A stretch of 64,000 nt of DNA from Pelagibacteraceae bacterium AG-359-O02 (GTDB taxonomy: Bacteria > Pseudomonadota > Alphaproteobacteria > Pelagibacterales > Pelagibacteraceae), in the NCBI GenBank assembly GCA_003280485.1, contig QCEU01000002.1, forward strand, positions 62,001 to 126,000. The letters are read 5' to 3'. Both the position numbers and the translations under genes were made by a program. Positions within the stretch are counted from its first letter, which is position 1; every line of letters begins with the position of its first letter. Shown piece by piece: positions 27,087-35,989 of the stretch. A model generated the notes under the pieces. That model searched no databases. It saw only the letters and a program-made list of their open reading frames with translations, and had not been told where the DNA came from.

Positions 27087-27395
27087 ATGAGTTCATTTGA
27101 AGATAGAAAAAAAAGTTTTGAAAAGAAATTTGCTCACGACCAAGAGCTTCAATTCAAAGTTAGCGCTAGAAGAAACAAATATTTAGGAGAATGGGTTTCT
27201 CAGATGCTAAATTTTAATCCAGATCAACAAAAGGAATATATTCAATCTGTCATAAAAGCAGATTTTGCTGAAGCAGGGGATCAAGACGTTTTTCGAAAAA
27301 TTAAAGAGGATTTGAAAGAAAAAAATGTGTCAGATGAAGATTTACGAAAAAAAATGGATGAACTAAATGAAAAAGCAAAAACTGATTTTAATTAG
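27087..27395 (+). CDS. DUF1476 protein (ATPase inhibitor zeta subunit family)
   Basis: A 102-residue alphaproteobacterial protein beginning SSFEDRKKSFEKKFAHDQELQFKVSARRNKYLGEWVS, which is the DUF1476 signature. The Paracoccus member is the zeta subunit that inhibits F1-ATPase rotation, inserting its N-terminal region. A role in blocking ATP hydrolysis is therefore likely, but not all members have been tested. It overlaps the next gene by 29 nt. Confidence 0.9.
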   Translation: MSSFEDRKKSFEKKFAHDQELQFKVSARRNKYLGEWVSQMLNFNPDQQKEYIQSVIKADFAEAGDQDVFRKIKEDLKEKNVSDEDLRKKMDELNEKAKTDFN

Positions 27396-27882
27396 TTTTT
27401 TTTTCCTCTTATTTAATATTAATCACTTATTATCTTCAGACCAAAATTATTTATTAATTTCAGGTAAACCAAAAATTACAGATGGTGACACAATTAAGAT
27501 TAATAATAAAAAAATTCGCTTTAGTGGAATTGATGCTCCAGAAAGTTTTTTTTTTGGAAAAAAACAATCATGTTTTTTAAATAATGTTGAAATTCTATGT
27601 GGGAAGTTATCTAAAGATAAGCTCATTGAAAAAATTGGAAATCAGGTTGTTAATTGCAAAATAGAAAAAAATAAAGATCAATATAGCAGGTTAATAGGTG
27701 AATGTTTTTTAAAAAATGAAAGCCTATCAGTTTTTATGGTCAAAAATGGTTATGCATTTGATTATCCTAAATACTCAAAGGGTAAATTTAGAAAATACCA
27801 GACTTTTGCAAAAAAATTTTCATTGGGTTTATGGCAAATGCAATTTGAATATCCTTGGATATGGAGAAAAAAAAATAGATAA
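27367..27882 (+). CDS. Secreted thermonuclease-like protein (SNase fold)
   Basis: A 171-residue protein with an N-terminal signal peptide (KKQKLILISFFFLLFNINHLLSS) followed by a staphylococcal-nuclease domain. TDGDTIKINNKKIRFSGIDAPES (38-60) contains the calcium/catalytic residues D41, R51, D56 and E59; DQYSRLIGECFL supplies the second arginine. The family cleaves DNA and RNA; here it would be periplasmic and might scavenge nucleotides. The ATG lies 29 bases inside the DUF1476 gene. Confidence 0.87.
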   Translation: MKKQKLILISFFFLLFNINHLLSSDQNYLLISGKPKITDGDTIKINNKKIRFSGIDAPESFFFGKKQSCFLNNVEILCGKLSKDKLIEKIGNQVVNCKIEKNKDQYSRLIGECFLKNESLSVFMVKNGYAFDYPKYSKGKFRKYQTFAKKFSLGLWQMQFEYPWIWRKKNR

Positions 27883-27884
27883 TA

Positions 27885-28490
27885 ATGAAAATGATTCGAA
27901 ACAAAATTATATATTTATTTTTAATTTCTATTTTATTTTATGGTTGCTCCTCAATTCCTAACAATACTGCAGATGGCTGTTCAATTTTTTCCGAAAGATA
28001 TCTTTGGTACAAACATGCAAAAAAAACTGAACAAAAATGGGGAACTCCTATTAATTTGCAACTTGCTATAATTAAAATGGAATCAGATTTCGATTGGTTG
28101 GCAAAACCACCTAGACAAAAATTATTTAAAGTTATTCCATATAAAAGACCATCAAGTTCTTTTGGTTATTCTCAAGCAGTCAGAGGAACCTGGAAGCAAT
28201 ACAAAGAGGAAACAGGAAACAAGTATGCAACTAGGACAAGATTTAAAGATAGTGTAGATTTTATTGGTTGGTATACAAACAAAACAGAAAAGATCCTAAA
28301 AATCCCAAAAAATGATGCTTTTAAACAATATGTTGCTTATCATGAGGGCTGGGGAAATTACAAAAATTATAAAAAAAATCAAAAAATTATTCTTTTAGCG
28401 AAAAAAGTTGAAAATCAATCTAAGAAATACAGGACACAGCTGAATAATTGTCGAAAGTCACTTACTACTAAAAAATATATTATATTTTAG
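27885..28490 (+). CDS. Lytic transglycosylase (SLT/lysozyme-like) lipoprotein
   Basis: A 201-residue protein with a lipoprotein signal (LFLISILFYGC, acylated C21). LQLAIIKMESDFDWLAKPP has the catalytic Glu of SLT-type transglycosylases, and SSSFGYSQAVRGTWKQYKEETG is the GxxQ/W-Y region. It probably cleaves the glycan strands of peptidoglycan from the outer-membrane side of the periplasm. It starts two bases after the nuclease gene. This could feed the muropeptide recycling genes (ampG, amgK, murU) found elsewhere in the window. Confidence 0.85.
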   Translation: MKMIRNKIIYLFLISILFYGCSSIPNNTADGCSIFSERYLWYKHAKKTEQKWGTPINLQLAIIKMESDFDWLAKPPRQKLFKVIPYKRPSSSFGYSQAVRGTWKQYKEETGNKYATRTRFKDSVDFIGWYTNKTEKILKIPKNDAFKQYVAYHEGWGNYKNYKKNQKIILLAKKVENQSKKYRTQLNNCRKSLTTKKYIIF

Positions 28491-31400
28491 TTTAATTGTT
28501 TTTTAAGCTCTATATCAACTGCATCAATTCTCTTCGTATTTTTCGCTAAAGTTAAATACATCGTCGGAGTTACATATAAAGTGAAGAATGTAGAAATTAT
28601 CATTCCACCAAGTATAGTTGCACCTACAGCAAGTCTCGAACCTTCTCCAGCACCTGGTCCAATATTTCCAATAACCAAAGGCAACATCGCAATCATTGTA
28701 CTTAGGGATGTCATTATAATTGGTCTAAATCTTAGACTGCAGGCTTCTTTTACGGCTTTTTCAATATCTTTACCTTTTGTTCTCAATTGATTAGCATAAT
28801 CAACTATAAGAATACTATTTTTTGTTGAAATTCCTATGAGTATTACTAAGGCTATTTGTGAAAATATATTTATTGATGAATTTAAGAATAAAATAAATAC
28901 TAATCCTCCAAACACTGCAAGTGGAACAGTTAATATAATTATAAATGGGTGGATAAACGAATTAAAAGTAGCTGACATTACAAGATAAGCAGTCAATAAT
29001 GCTAAAGCAAATATAATATAAAGTTCATTACTGGTTTCTTTTAATTCTTCAGACTTTCCTTTCCAAGTAATTTGTTTATCAGGAGCAACATTTGTCATCG
29101 TTTCTTCTAAATACTTAATCGCTTCAGCTAAAGTATAACCTTCACTTATATTAGCTGATATTGTAACAGCACGTTGTCTATTATATCTTGATAACTTACT
29201 AGCTGTTCCTTTTTCTTTAAACTCAACAAGATTGGAGAGTGAAACTAAATTACCAGTTTTTTCTGATCGAACAAATATTTTACTCAAACTCTCTTTATTT
29301 TTTCTATCTTCTAAATATTGTTGTAAAATGATTGGGTATTCTTTTCCAAGTTTATTAAATTTTGTGACCGTTTTACCTCCATACAAAGTTTCTAAGGTTT
29401 GACCAATTGCTTCAGTTGATATCCCTAGGTCTTTTGCTTTATTTTTATTAATTTTTATATTTACTTCAGGTTTATTTCTTGTGTAGTCAGACTCAAGTCT
29501 TGACAAATTTCTGTTCTTTCTTAACATTCTTATAACTTGAGACTGTACTTGTTCCAGTTCTTCATAAGTATTTCCGTAAATAACCATTTGAACAGGCTTA
29601 TTGTAACTAGAAACTCTTATAGACTGAGGAGAAATTGGAAAAGCTAGTGTTTGAGGTACTGTAACTATTTTTCCAATTGCTTGCCTCATTATTGTTTGAG
29701 AATTCTGTTTTCTATTTTTCCAGTTATCTAAAAGTGAGATAATTAAGAAGCTATTTTCAGAGCCAAAACCAGGAACTATCATTAAAAATCTATTGTATGG
29801 ACTATTATCGCCATCAAGCAGAGGAATAAGTCTTTTTTCAACATCCTCCGCCCTTTTTTGAGTATATTGGAATGAACTTCCCTCATCAGTAAATCCTATA
29901 ACTAAGTAAACTCCACGATCTTCTAATGGTAACAATTCTTTTTTTGTATAGTTATACAAACCCCCAGAGGCAACTATGATAAAAATTATGAATGTTATTA
30001 TTGTTTTCTTCTTGTTCATCCAAAATCCTAATGTCTCTGAGTAAAATTTTAAAAAACCTTGAAAAAATTTATCAAATCCTCTTGTTAAGAAATTAGACTT
30101 TTTCTTTTTATCAAGAAATTTACTACCTAGCATTGGCGAAAGTGTTAGAGCAACAAATGATGACACTACTATTGCAAATGATAGTGCTATTGCAGTTTCT
30201 TTAAATAAAGTTCCGGCAATACCCTCAATAAAAATTAAAGGCAAAAATACTGCAACCAAAATAAGAGTTGTTGCAATAATTGCAAATGTAATTTGTTTTG
30301 AGCCTTTATATGCTGCTACCAGCGGTGTCTCACCATTTTCAATTCTTCTATATATTGCATCGGTCATAATGACTGAGTCATCGGTAATTATTCCAATTGC
30401 TAATATAAAACTTAATAAAACAAATATATTAATAGATAAATCAAATATATATAAACCCAAGAATGTAGCAATTAGACTTACAGGTAAAGCTATTGCAGGA
30501 ACAATGACTGCTTTTAAATTTCCTAAAAATAAATAAATTATTATTACAACAAGTATAAAGGCTATAGCTAAAGTTTTATAAACCTCATTTATTGCCTCGC
30601 CAATATAAGTAGCTCTATTAAAAGCTATTTCCAAATTTAAATCACCAGGTAAAGTTTTTCTAATTTCTTTGATTTTTTTTTCAACATCTTTTGATAATTC
30701 AACAGTTGAAGCTCCACTTCTTGCATAAATTCCTATACCCATGGTTTTTAAATTTAGTGCTCCTTTACTTTGTGCTCTAAATAAAACTTTCTCTGTGACA
30801 GGACCTAATTCTAAATTAGCAATATCAGATAGTCTTACAATGTTATCTTTAGCTTTCTTAATTGGGAGTTCTTTAAGTTTATCTAAGTCATTATATGATT
30901 TATCGATATTGATAGTTAAATCTATATTTTCAGCCTCAAGTGTACCTGCCGGTAATCGAACATTTTCATTTCTTAAAGATCTTTCTACTTCTTGAATAGT
31001 TAAGTTATTTGCAGCTAATTTGATTGGATCTATCCATACTCTTATACTCTGTTCTCTAAGGCCGCCTGTTCTTATTCGGCCAACATTTTTAATGCTAGAA
31101 AACTGATCAACTAAATATCGTTCTGCATAATCTCCAAGCTCAAGATCACTCCAGGTTTCTGAAGATAAAGCAAGCCACATTGTAGTTGTAAAACCCGCAG
31201 ATTGTTTAAGTATTCTAGGGGCCTCAGACTCAGCGGGTAATCTTCCGACAATTCTTGCAACTCTCTCTCTTACATCGTTTGCGGCATTATCAAGGTCAAT
31301 ATCAGTGTCAAATTCGATATTTATAGTACTTTTTCCATTTTCTGATTTAGCGTCTATATTTTTTATTCCCTCTGCACCACCTATAACTTCCTCTATTACT

Positions 31401-31597
31401 TGTGTTACCTCTTCATCAACAATAGGAGCTGACGCTGAGGCATATTCCACTTGAACTTGAACCACAGGGGGTTGCAGACCAGATGGGAGTTCTCTCACAG
31501 GTAACTTTGAAAAAACAAAAGTTCCGAAGACGACCAATATCAAGGATAGTACCCACGACAATGCAGGTCTCCTAATACTAACATCAGTTAAATACAT
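28487..31597 (-). CDS. RND efflux transporter inner-membrane pump (HAE1 family)
   Basis: A 1036-residue AcrB/MexB-type proton antiporter. It has the first helix SWVLSLILVVFGTFVFS, a large periplasmic loop, the helix 4 motif FVLLSFILAIGIITDDSVIMTDAIYRRIE (the two Asp of proton relay, D-D), and a second half with FSQIALVILIGISTKNSILIVDYANQLR and LRFRPIIMTSLSTMIAMLPLV. The pump spans the inner membrane and extrudes amphiphiles. It is co-transcribed with the periplasmic adaptor (4-base gap). No outer-membrane TolC gene is adjacent. Confidence 0.94.
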   Translation of the reverse strand: MYLTDVSIRRPALSWVLSLILVVFGTFVFSKLPVRELPSGLQPPVVQVQVEYASASAPIVDEEVTQVIEEVIGGAEGIKNIDAKSENGKSTINIEFDTDIDLDNAANDVRERVARIVGRLPAESEAPRILKQSAGFTTTMWLALSSETWSDLELGDYAERYLVDQFSSIKNVGRIRTGGLREQSIRVWIDPIKLAANNLTIQEVERSLRNENVRLPAGTLEAENIDLTINIDKSYNDLDKLKELPIKKAKDNIVRLSDIANLELGPVTEKVLFRAQSKGALNLKTMGIGIYARSGASTVELSKDVEKKIKEIRKTLPGDLNLEIAFNRATYIGEAINEVYKTLAIAFILVVIIIYLFLGNLKAVIVPAIALPVSLIATFLGLYIFDLSINIFVLLSFILAIGIITDDSVIMTDAIYRRIENGETPLVAAYKGSKQITFAIIATTLILVAVFLPLIFIEGIAGTLFKETAIALSFAIVVSSFVALTLSPMLGSKFLDKKKKSNFLTRGFDKFFQGFLKFYSETLGFWMNKKKTIITFIIFIIVASGGLYNYTKKELLPLEDRGVYLVIGFTDEGSSFQYTQKRAEDVEKRLIPLLDGDNSPYNRFLMIVPGFGSENSFLIISLLDNWKNRKQNSQTIMRQAIGKIVTVPQTLAFPISPQSIRVSSYNKPVQMVIYGNTYEELEQVQSQVIRMLRKNRNLSRLESDYTRNKPEVNIKINKNKAKDLGISTEAIGQTLETLYGGKTVTKFNKLGKEYPIILQQYLEDRKNKESLSKIFVRSEKTGNLVSLSNLVEFKEKGTASKLSRYNRQRAVTISANISEGYTLAEAIKYLEETMTNVAPDKQITWKGKSEELKETSNELYIIFALALLTAYLVMSATFNSFIHPFIIILTVPLAVFGGLVFILFLNSSINIFSQIALVILIGISTKNSILIVDYANQLRTKGKDIEKAVKEACSLRFRPIIMTSLSTMIAMLPLVIGNIGPGAGEGSRLAVGATILGGMIISTFFTLYVTPTMYLTLAKNTKRIDAVDIELKKQLN

Positions 31598-31601
31598 TTA
31601 A

Positions 31602-32522
31602 TTATTTACTCTTATTTTCTTTTTTTTCCCAACTAGACTTACTTTTTTTTTCGCCATCTTTAATAGGTTTAATTTTTCCATTGGGTCTTACTTTTTTTAA
31701 TCCTTCAGCAACAACTATGTCACCCTCGTTTAAACCAGACTCTACTTCAAGATAACCTTTGTTTCTGTTACCAACAGTGACCTCAACTCTTTTAGTTACA
31801 TTCTCATTGTCTACTTTATAAATATAAACCTTGTTACCTTCTAAAATTACACTTGTATCTGGTATTCCTAACGAAACTCTCTCATTATATTTTATTGTGA
31901 CTTCCATTAAAGCACCAGGTAAAATCTCAGAATTTGAATTTTGCATTTTAACTCTAAGTCTTAAAGATCTGTTGCTTACATCAATTTTGCTAGCTAAAGA
32001 GTCTACTATTCCGTTATAAGTTTTATTTTTATTACCAGAAAATTTTACATCAACACCAAGTCCTTTTTTTACGAACGGTGCGAATACTTCTGGAACATCA
32101 ACATCAATGAATAAAGAAGATGCATCCTCTATATCAATTACAACAGAACTTTCCGAAACATTAATATCATCAGAAAAGTTTCTTTTACCAATTACTCCAT
32201 CGAAAGGTGCTACTAAAGTTCTATTTTTTAATTTTGCGATAACATCACCAGACTTAACTTTAGTATTATATTTGATTTCTTCAAGAATTTCGTATTTTTC
32301 AATATTGTATGACTGTGTTTTAATTGGAACCGCTGTTCCAAAAGTTTCAATGATATTTTGAAATTTTCTTTGCTCAACTGTTTTAACTATAATGCCCGGT
32401 GGTGGTCTTTTGCTAAATTTCTTTTTAAAGTGGTTTCCAATCATTGTACGGGCAATGATCACACCTGCAATAATTAGAAAAAAAATTACTATTATTGATG
32501 TTATTTTAGTAGATCTTTTCAT
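31602..32522 (-). CDS. RND efflux periplasmic adaptor subunit (membrane fusion protein)
   Basis: A 306-residue adaptor. The N-terminal anchor helix is at about 8-26 (TSIIVIFFLIIAGVIIAR), followed by a lipoyl half-motif region (YNTKVKSGDVIAKLKNRTLVAPFDGVIGKRNF), a beta-barrel domain (SSLFIDVDVPEVFAPFVKKG) and a membrane-proximal domain. The coiled-coil hairpin is nearly absent: K-L-KNRTLVAP joins the two lipoyl halves directly, as in short adaptors. It sits before the pump gene and after a sulfurtransferase gene (2-base gap), with all reading the same way. Confidence 0.9.
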   Translation of the reverse strand: MKRSTKITSIIVIFFLIIAGVIIARTMIGNHFKKKFSKRPPPGIIVKTVEQRKFQNIIETFGTAVPIKTQSYNIEKYEILEEIKYNTKVKSGDVIAKLKNRTLVAPFDGVIGKRNFSDDINVSESSVVIDIEDASSLFIDVDVPEVFAPFVKKGLGVDVKFSGNKNKTYNGIVDSLASKIDVSNRSLRLRVKMQNSNSEILPGALMEVTIKYNERVSLGIPDTSVILEGNKVYIYKVDNENVTKRVEVTVGNRNKGYLEVESGLNEGDIVVAEGLKKVRPNGKIKPIKDGEKKSKSSWEKKENKSK

Positions 32523-32524
32523 TT

Positions 32525-33340
32525 TTATATTCTTCCATATTCAGCCCATGAACCATCATAAACTGTAGGAGAATATGTATTATTTACTAGGGAATATGCA
32601 AGACCTAAAACACATGCTGTTATACCAGATCCACATGAAAAAACTCTTTTATCATCATTTAAATCAATAATTTCGCTGAACTTTTTTGAGATCTCACTTA
32701 CCCCTTTAAAAGTATTGTCTGAGCTATTTATAATTTCTTTAAATGGAAGACATAAAGAGTTTGGAATAGATCCACTCCTCACATTCTTCCTGGGATCTGG
32801 AACACTTCCATTAAATCTTTCCATACTTCTAGCGTCGATTACAGTAAAATTTTTTTTTTCAATATTTTCATTTATTTCAAAAATACTTTTAACCATATTT
32901 TTATTTTCTTTTGCTCTGTAGGTTGAATTATTTAAAATTGTCTTTTCACTTGTCGTTTTCCTATATTCAATTAACCATTTTTTTAAACCACCATCTAAAA
33001 CACTTACTAAGTGTTTATCATGACCAAAATAAATAAAGTTGTACCAACCTCTACATGAACTTAGAACATCAGAGTTATCATAAATTACAATTCTATCGGT
33101 ATTTGATATGCCCATTGAAGATACTATCTCTTCCCATTTTTCTTTTGTAGGAAGCATGTGGGGTAAATCTGTATCTTGATTTGAATTCTTGTCTAAGTCA
33201 AAAAAAATTGCTCCAGGAATATGATTTTTCATGTATTCCTCTTCAGGATTTCTATCAATTCCTGGCATATGCCACGAACAGTCAATTATTTTTACTGCAC
33301 TTAGATTCTTTTCCAACCAATCTGATGATACAAGTGACAT
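32525..33340 (-). CDS. sseA: Sulfurtransferase (3-mercaptopyruvate/thiosulfate, rhodanese tandem)
   Basis: A 271-residue two-domain rhodanese. The N-terminal structural domain starts VSSDWLEKNLSAVKIIDCSW and ends in GGLKKWL; the C-terminal catalytic domain has the active-site loop CGSGITACV starting at C236. The CGSGVTA-type loop points to 3-mercaptopyruvate sulfurtransferase rather than thiosulfate sulfurtransferase. It transfers a sulfane sulfur to cyanide or thiols, feeding sulfur metabolism. It starts just after the msrA stop and overlaps no neighbours. Confidence 0.9.
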   Translation of the reverse strand: MSLVSSDWLEKNLSAVKIIDCSWHMPGIDRNPEEEYMKNHIPGAIFFDLDKNSNQDTDLPHMLPTKEKWEEIVSSMGISNTDRIVIYDNSDVLSSCRGWYNFIYFGHDKHLVSVLDGGLKKWLIEYRKTTSEKTILNNSTYRAKENKNMVKSIFEINENIEKKNFTVIDARSMERFNGSVPDPRKNVRSGSIPNSLCLPFKEIINSSDNTFKGVSEISKKFSEIIDLNDDKRVFSCGSGITACVLGLAYSLVNNTYSPTVYDGSWAEYGRI

Positions 33341-33341
33341 T

Positions 33342-33785
33342 CTATCTTTTTTCTAAATACTTTTGATGATACTCTTCAGCAGTACAGTAATTTTTCAACT
33401 CAGATAGCTTAGTTACAACTTTTCCAGATAACTTTAAATTTTCTTCGTCTATTACTTTTTGAGCAATATTTTTTTGTTCTTCATTAAGGTAGAAGATTTC
33501 ACTTCTGTATTGTGTTCCAAAATCGGGACCTTGAGAGTTTAGTGTAGTTGGATCATGAAATTCAAAAAATCTCTTAATTATTTGCTCGTATGTAATGACT
33601 TTAGGATCAAATTCTAATTTTACAGCTTCCGCATGATTAGTTGTTCCTGTACAAACTTCTCTATAGTTTGTGTTAGGACTGTTTCCTCCACAATATCCAA
33701 CCTCTGTTCTGTAGATGCCATCTAATTGTCCATATTTTTTTTCTGGACCCCAGAAACATCCCAAAGCTAAAACTGCTATTTCCAT
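33342..33785 (-). CDS. msrA: Peptide-methionine (S)-S-oxide reductase
   Basis: A 147-residue repair enzyme that reduces methionine-S-sulfoxide in proteins. The catalytic motif ALGCFWGPEKKYG carries C10; YRTEVGYCGG, NYREVCTGTTNHAEAV and FFEFHDPTTLNSQGPDFGTQYRS are the conserved MsrA blocks. The enzyme is at the short end of the family, and resolving cysteines in the C-terminal region (CTAEEYHQKYLEKR) are few. It is the first gene of a leftward cluster with sseA and the efflux pair. Confidence 0.95.
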   Translation of the reverse strand: MEIAVLALGCFWGPEKKYGQLDGIYRTEVGYCGGNSPNTNYREVCTGTTNHAEAVKLEFDPKVITYEQIIKRFFEFHDPTTLNSQGPDFGTQYRSEIFYLNEEQKNIAQKVIDEENLKLSGKVVTKLSELKNYCTAEEYHQKYLEKR

Positions 33786-33819
33786 AGATTAATGTTATAA
33801 TAATAATATAATCTAATCC

Positions 33820-34701
33820 ATGTTATCTAGAAATCAATTAGGCTTTTTGTACATGTTTCTGTCTGTGTGTGCATTTTCAATGATGGATTTACTTGTTAAG
33901 TGGTCTGAAAATTATCCTGTTGGTGAAGTTCTTTTTTTTAGAGGAATTTGCGGACTAATACCTATATTTTTTTTAATACCAAAAGAAAACTACACAAATT
34001 TTTATAAAACAGATCGACCTAAATTACATTTCTTTAGATGTACTGCAGGATTAATGGCAATAGTATCAGTATTTATTGCACTAAGAAATTTACCTTTGGC
34101 AACGGTTGTGGGTATCTCATTTGCTGCACCAATTTTTGCAACAATTTTATCAATTTATTTTTTGTCAGAAAAAATTGGTAAATATCGTTGGTTAGCAGTT
34201 TTGATCGGTTTCATAGGTGTAATAATTATTACTCAACCAGGTATTTCGAATTTAAATTTTTATTATATTTACCCAATAATTTTTTGTTTAGGAATGTCAT
34301 ATGTTGCAATTGCTATCAGGCAGTTATCTTCATCCGAACCAGTTTGGCTTATTTCTTTTTATTTTTCAGTAGCGATATCTATTTTAGGTTTGTTTACAAT
34401 TCCATTTGGATGGGTAATGCCTTCATTAATAGATTTTATTCTTTTGTGTATGATTGGTTTGCTTGGAGGTATTGCTAATTTACTACTTGGACAATCTTAT
34501 AAACTTTCAGAAGTTTCTTTAGTTACTCCACTTAAGTATTTAAGCTTAGTATTTGCAATTATATTTGGTTATTTTATTTGGAATGAAATACCATCTTATA
34601 AAACTTTATTGGGTTCATTACTTGTAGTGTTATCTTCATTAATTATATTTAGAAGAGAAATCTATTTGAAAAAACCAAACTTAATTTTTAAAAATGAGTA
34701 A
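33820..34701 (+). CDS. DMT superfamily (EamA) transporter
   Basis: A 293-residue membrane protein of ten helices in two EamA repeats. FRGICGLIPIFFLIP, LATVVGISFAAPIFATILSIYFLSEKIG and GQSYKLSEVSLVTPLKYLSLVFAIIFGYFIWNEIP are the conserved repeat segments. Members export or import amino acids, purines, SAM or nucleotide sugars; substrate cannot be read here. It overlaps the glycosylase gene by 8 nt. The start ATG is 34 bases from divergent msrA. Confidence 0.85.
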   Translation: MLSRNQLGFLYMFLSVCAFSMMDLLVKWSENYPVGEVLFFRGICGLIPIFFLIPKENYTNFYKTDRPKLHFFRCTAGLMAIVSVFIALRNLPLATVVGISFAAPIFATILSIYFLSEKIGKYRWLAVLIGFIGVIIITQPGISNLNFYYIYPIIFCLGMSYVAIAIRQLSSSEPVWLISFYFSVAISILGLFTIPFGWVMPSLIDFILLCMIGLLGGIANLLLGQSYKLSEVSLVTPLKYLSLVFAIIFGYFIWNEIPSYKTLLGSLLVVLSSLIIFRREIYLKKPNLIFKNE

Positions 34702-35317
34702 ACCCCCAATTTATTGGTCAAAGGCAGTAAAGCATCTTTCTAAGGATAAGATAATGAATAAACTTATTTCTAAATACAAAGATAAAACATTAACAACAAG
34801 AAAAGATATTTTTTTATCTCTATGTAAAAGTATAATAGGACAACAGATAAGTGTCGCTGCAGCAAATTCTGTATTTTTAAAGTTTAAAAAAGAATGTAGA
34901 GGAAAGATAAATCCAAAAGTAGTTAATGCTATTACCTCGGTTCGATTGAAAAAATGTGGTTTAAGCAGACAAAAAGTTAGAGGAATTAAAGAGTTGTCAA
35001 AAAAATTTGTAAATAAAACATTTAATCCAAGAGTTATAAAAAAAATGGGAGACGAAGAGGCAATTCTTTATTTATCTGAGTTAAGACAAATAGGTAGATG
35101 GTCTGCAGAGATGATATTACTATTTACTTACAATAGATCCAACATATGGCCCGTTCAAGATATTGGTTTACTTAGAGCTATTTCAAACAATTATAGGAAA
35201 AGCTATTTACCACCCATGAGTTATGTAAATCGATTGAAAAAGAGGTTTTCTCCTTATTGTTCCGTAGCTACTTGGTATTTATGGCGTTCCATAGATGATG
35301 AGCCTATACAATATTAA
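34694..35317 (+). CDS. DNA-3-methyladenine glycosylase II (AlkA-type, HhH-GPD)
   Basis: A 207-residue base-excision repair enzyme that removes alkylated purines. SIIGQQISVAAANSV is the conserved first segment, LRQIGRWSAEMILLF the helix-hairpin-helix and IWPVQDIGLLRAI carries the catalytic D156. SPYCSVATWYLWR is the C-terminal signature. It lacks AlkA's extra N-terminal domain, so it resembles yeast MAG/short AlkA homologues. Confidence 0.88.
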   Translation: MSKPPIYWSKAVKHLSKDKIMNKLISKYKDKTLTTRKDIFLSLCKSIIGQQISVAAANSVFLKFKKECRGKINPKVVNAITSVRLKKCGLSRQKVRGIKELSKKFVNKTFNPRVIKKMGDEEAILYLSELRQIGRWSAEMILLFTYNRSNIWPVQDIGLLRAISNNYRKSYLPPMSYVNRLKKRFSPYCSVATWYLWRSIDDEPIQY

Positions 35318-35601
35318 GTGCCTTCAACTATTTGATGATGTCTTACAGCATGGCCTTTAATAACGTCTAGTGCTTCCTGGTATTCTGGGGAATCATAAAA
35401 TTCTATTGCTGTATTGTAATCTCGAAATTCAACTACAGTTGTTCTAGGAGAGTTTATTCCTTCATTTGTTCTATTTTTTCCACCTCTAATTATAAATATC
35501 CCTGAGTATTTATCTGCAGCTATCTTGGCTTTTAGTGCATATTCCTTTAGTTTTTCCTCACTATTAATTTTTTCCCAAACACAAACTACGTAACCTTTCA
35601 T
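35314..35601 (-). CDS. DUF1330 protein, paralogue 1
   Basis: A 95-residue dimeric alpha-beta barrel (ferredoxin-like) protein. Segments VCVWEKINSEEKLKEYALKA, GGKNRTNEGINSPRTTVVEFRDYNTAIEFYDSPEYQEAL and the ending HHQIVEGT fit DUF1330. The family has no assigned reaction. It is followed in tandem (35650-35946) by a second, clearly related copy in the same orientation, with a 48-base gap. Ends four bases within the convergent glycosylase gene. Confidence 0.82.
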   Translation of the reverse strand: MKGYVVCVWEKINSEEKLKEYALKAKIAADKYSGIFIIRGGKNRTNEGINSPRTTVVEFRDYNTAIEFYDSPEYQEALDVIKGHAVRHHQIVEGT

Positions 35602-35649
35602 AATTTTTCTTTATTTATCATTATATTATCAATTTTTACTTTATCAAAT

Positions 35650-35946
35650 TTATTGATGTTCTACTCCTTCAACAATAAACATTATTCTCTTAGTTGTATC
35701 CTCTGCATGAGTCCAAGCAGATTTATATTCATTTGACTCGTGGCATGACATAGCATCATTGTAAGTCGGAAACTCCCATATTACAGTACGCAAAACGTTT
35801 GGGCCGCTAAATGACTTTAATTTTCCACCTCTAACTACTGGTTTTCCCCCATAACTTTTTATTATATGAACAGCCTTTTCTCCATATTTTTTTAAGTTAT
35901 CCTGGCTTGAGATTTCTAAGTATAAACTTATCCAATAAGTTTTCAT
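35650..35946 (-). CDS. DUF1330 protein, paralogue 2
   Basis: A 98-residue protein related to its downstream neighbour: WISLYLEISSQDNLKKYGEKA, GGKLKSFSGPNVLRTVIWEFPTYNDAMSCHESNEYKSAW and the ending FIVEGVE align block for block. The GGK, RT-V-EF and Y-A-C/F-S-EY pattern is shared. This is a local tandem duplication that has diverged considerably. Function is unknown; I see no metal or cofactor motif beyond a conserved histidine in the second (CHESNEY). Confidence 0.82.
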   Translation of the reverse strand: MKTYWISLYLEISSQDNLKKYGEKAVHIIKSYGGKPVVRGGKLKSFSGPNVLRTVIWEFPTYNDAMSCHESNEYKSAWTHAEDTTKRIMFIVEGVEHQ

Positions 35947-35989
35947 ATTTATCCTTTTTTAATATTTTTATTTATGATACCAAATTTTT

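Noticed and set aside
27716..27961. Plus-strand 81-residue ORF
   Set aside because: It is an off-frame reading across the end of the nuclease gene and the start of the lipoprotein gene.
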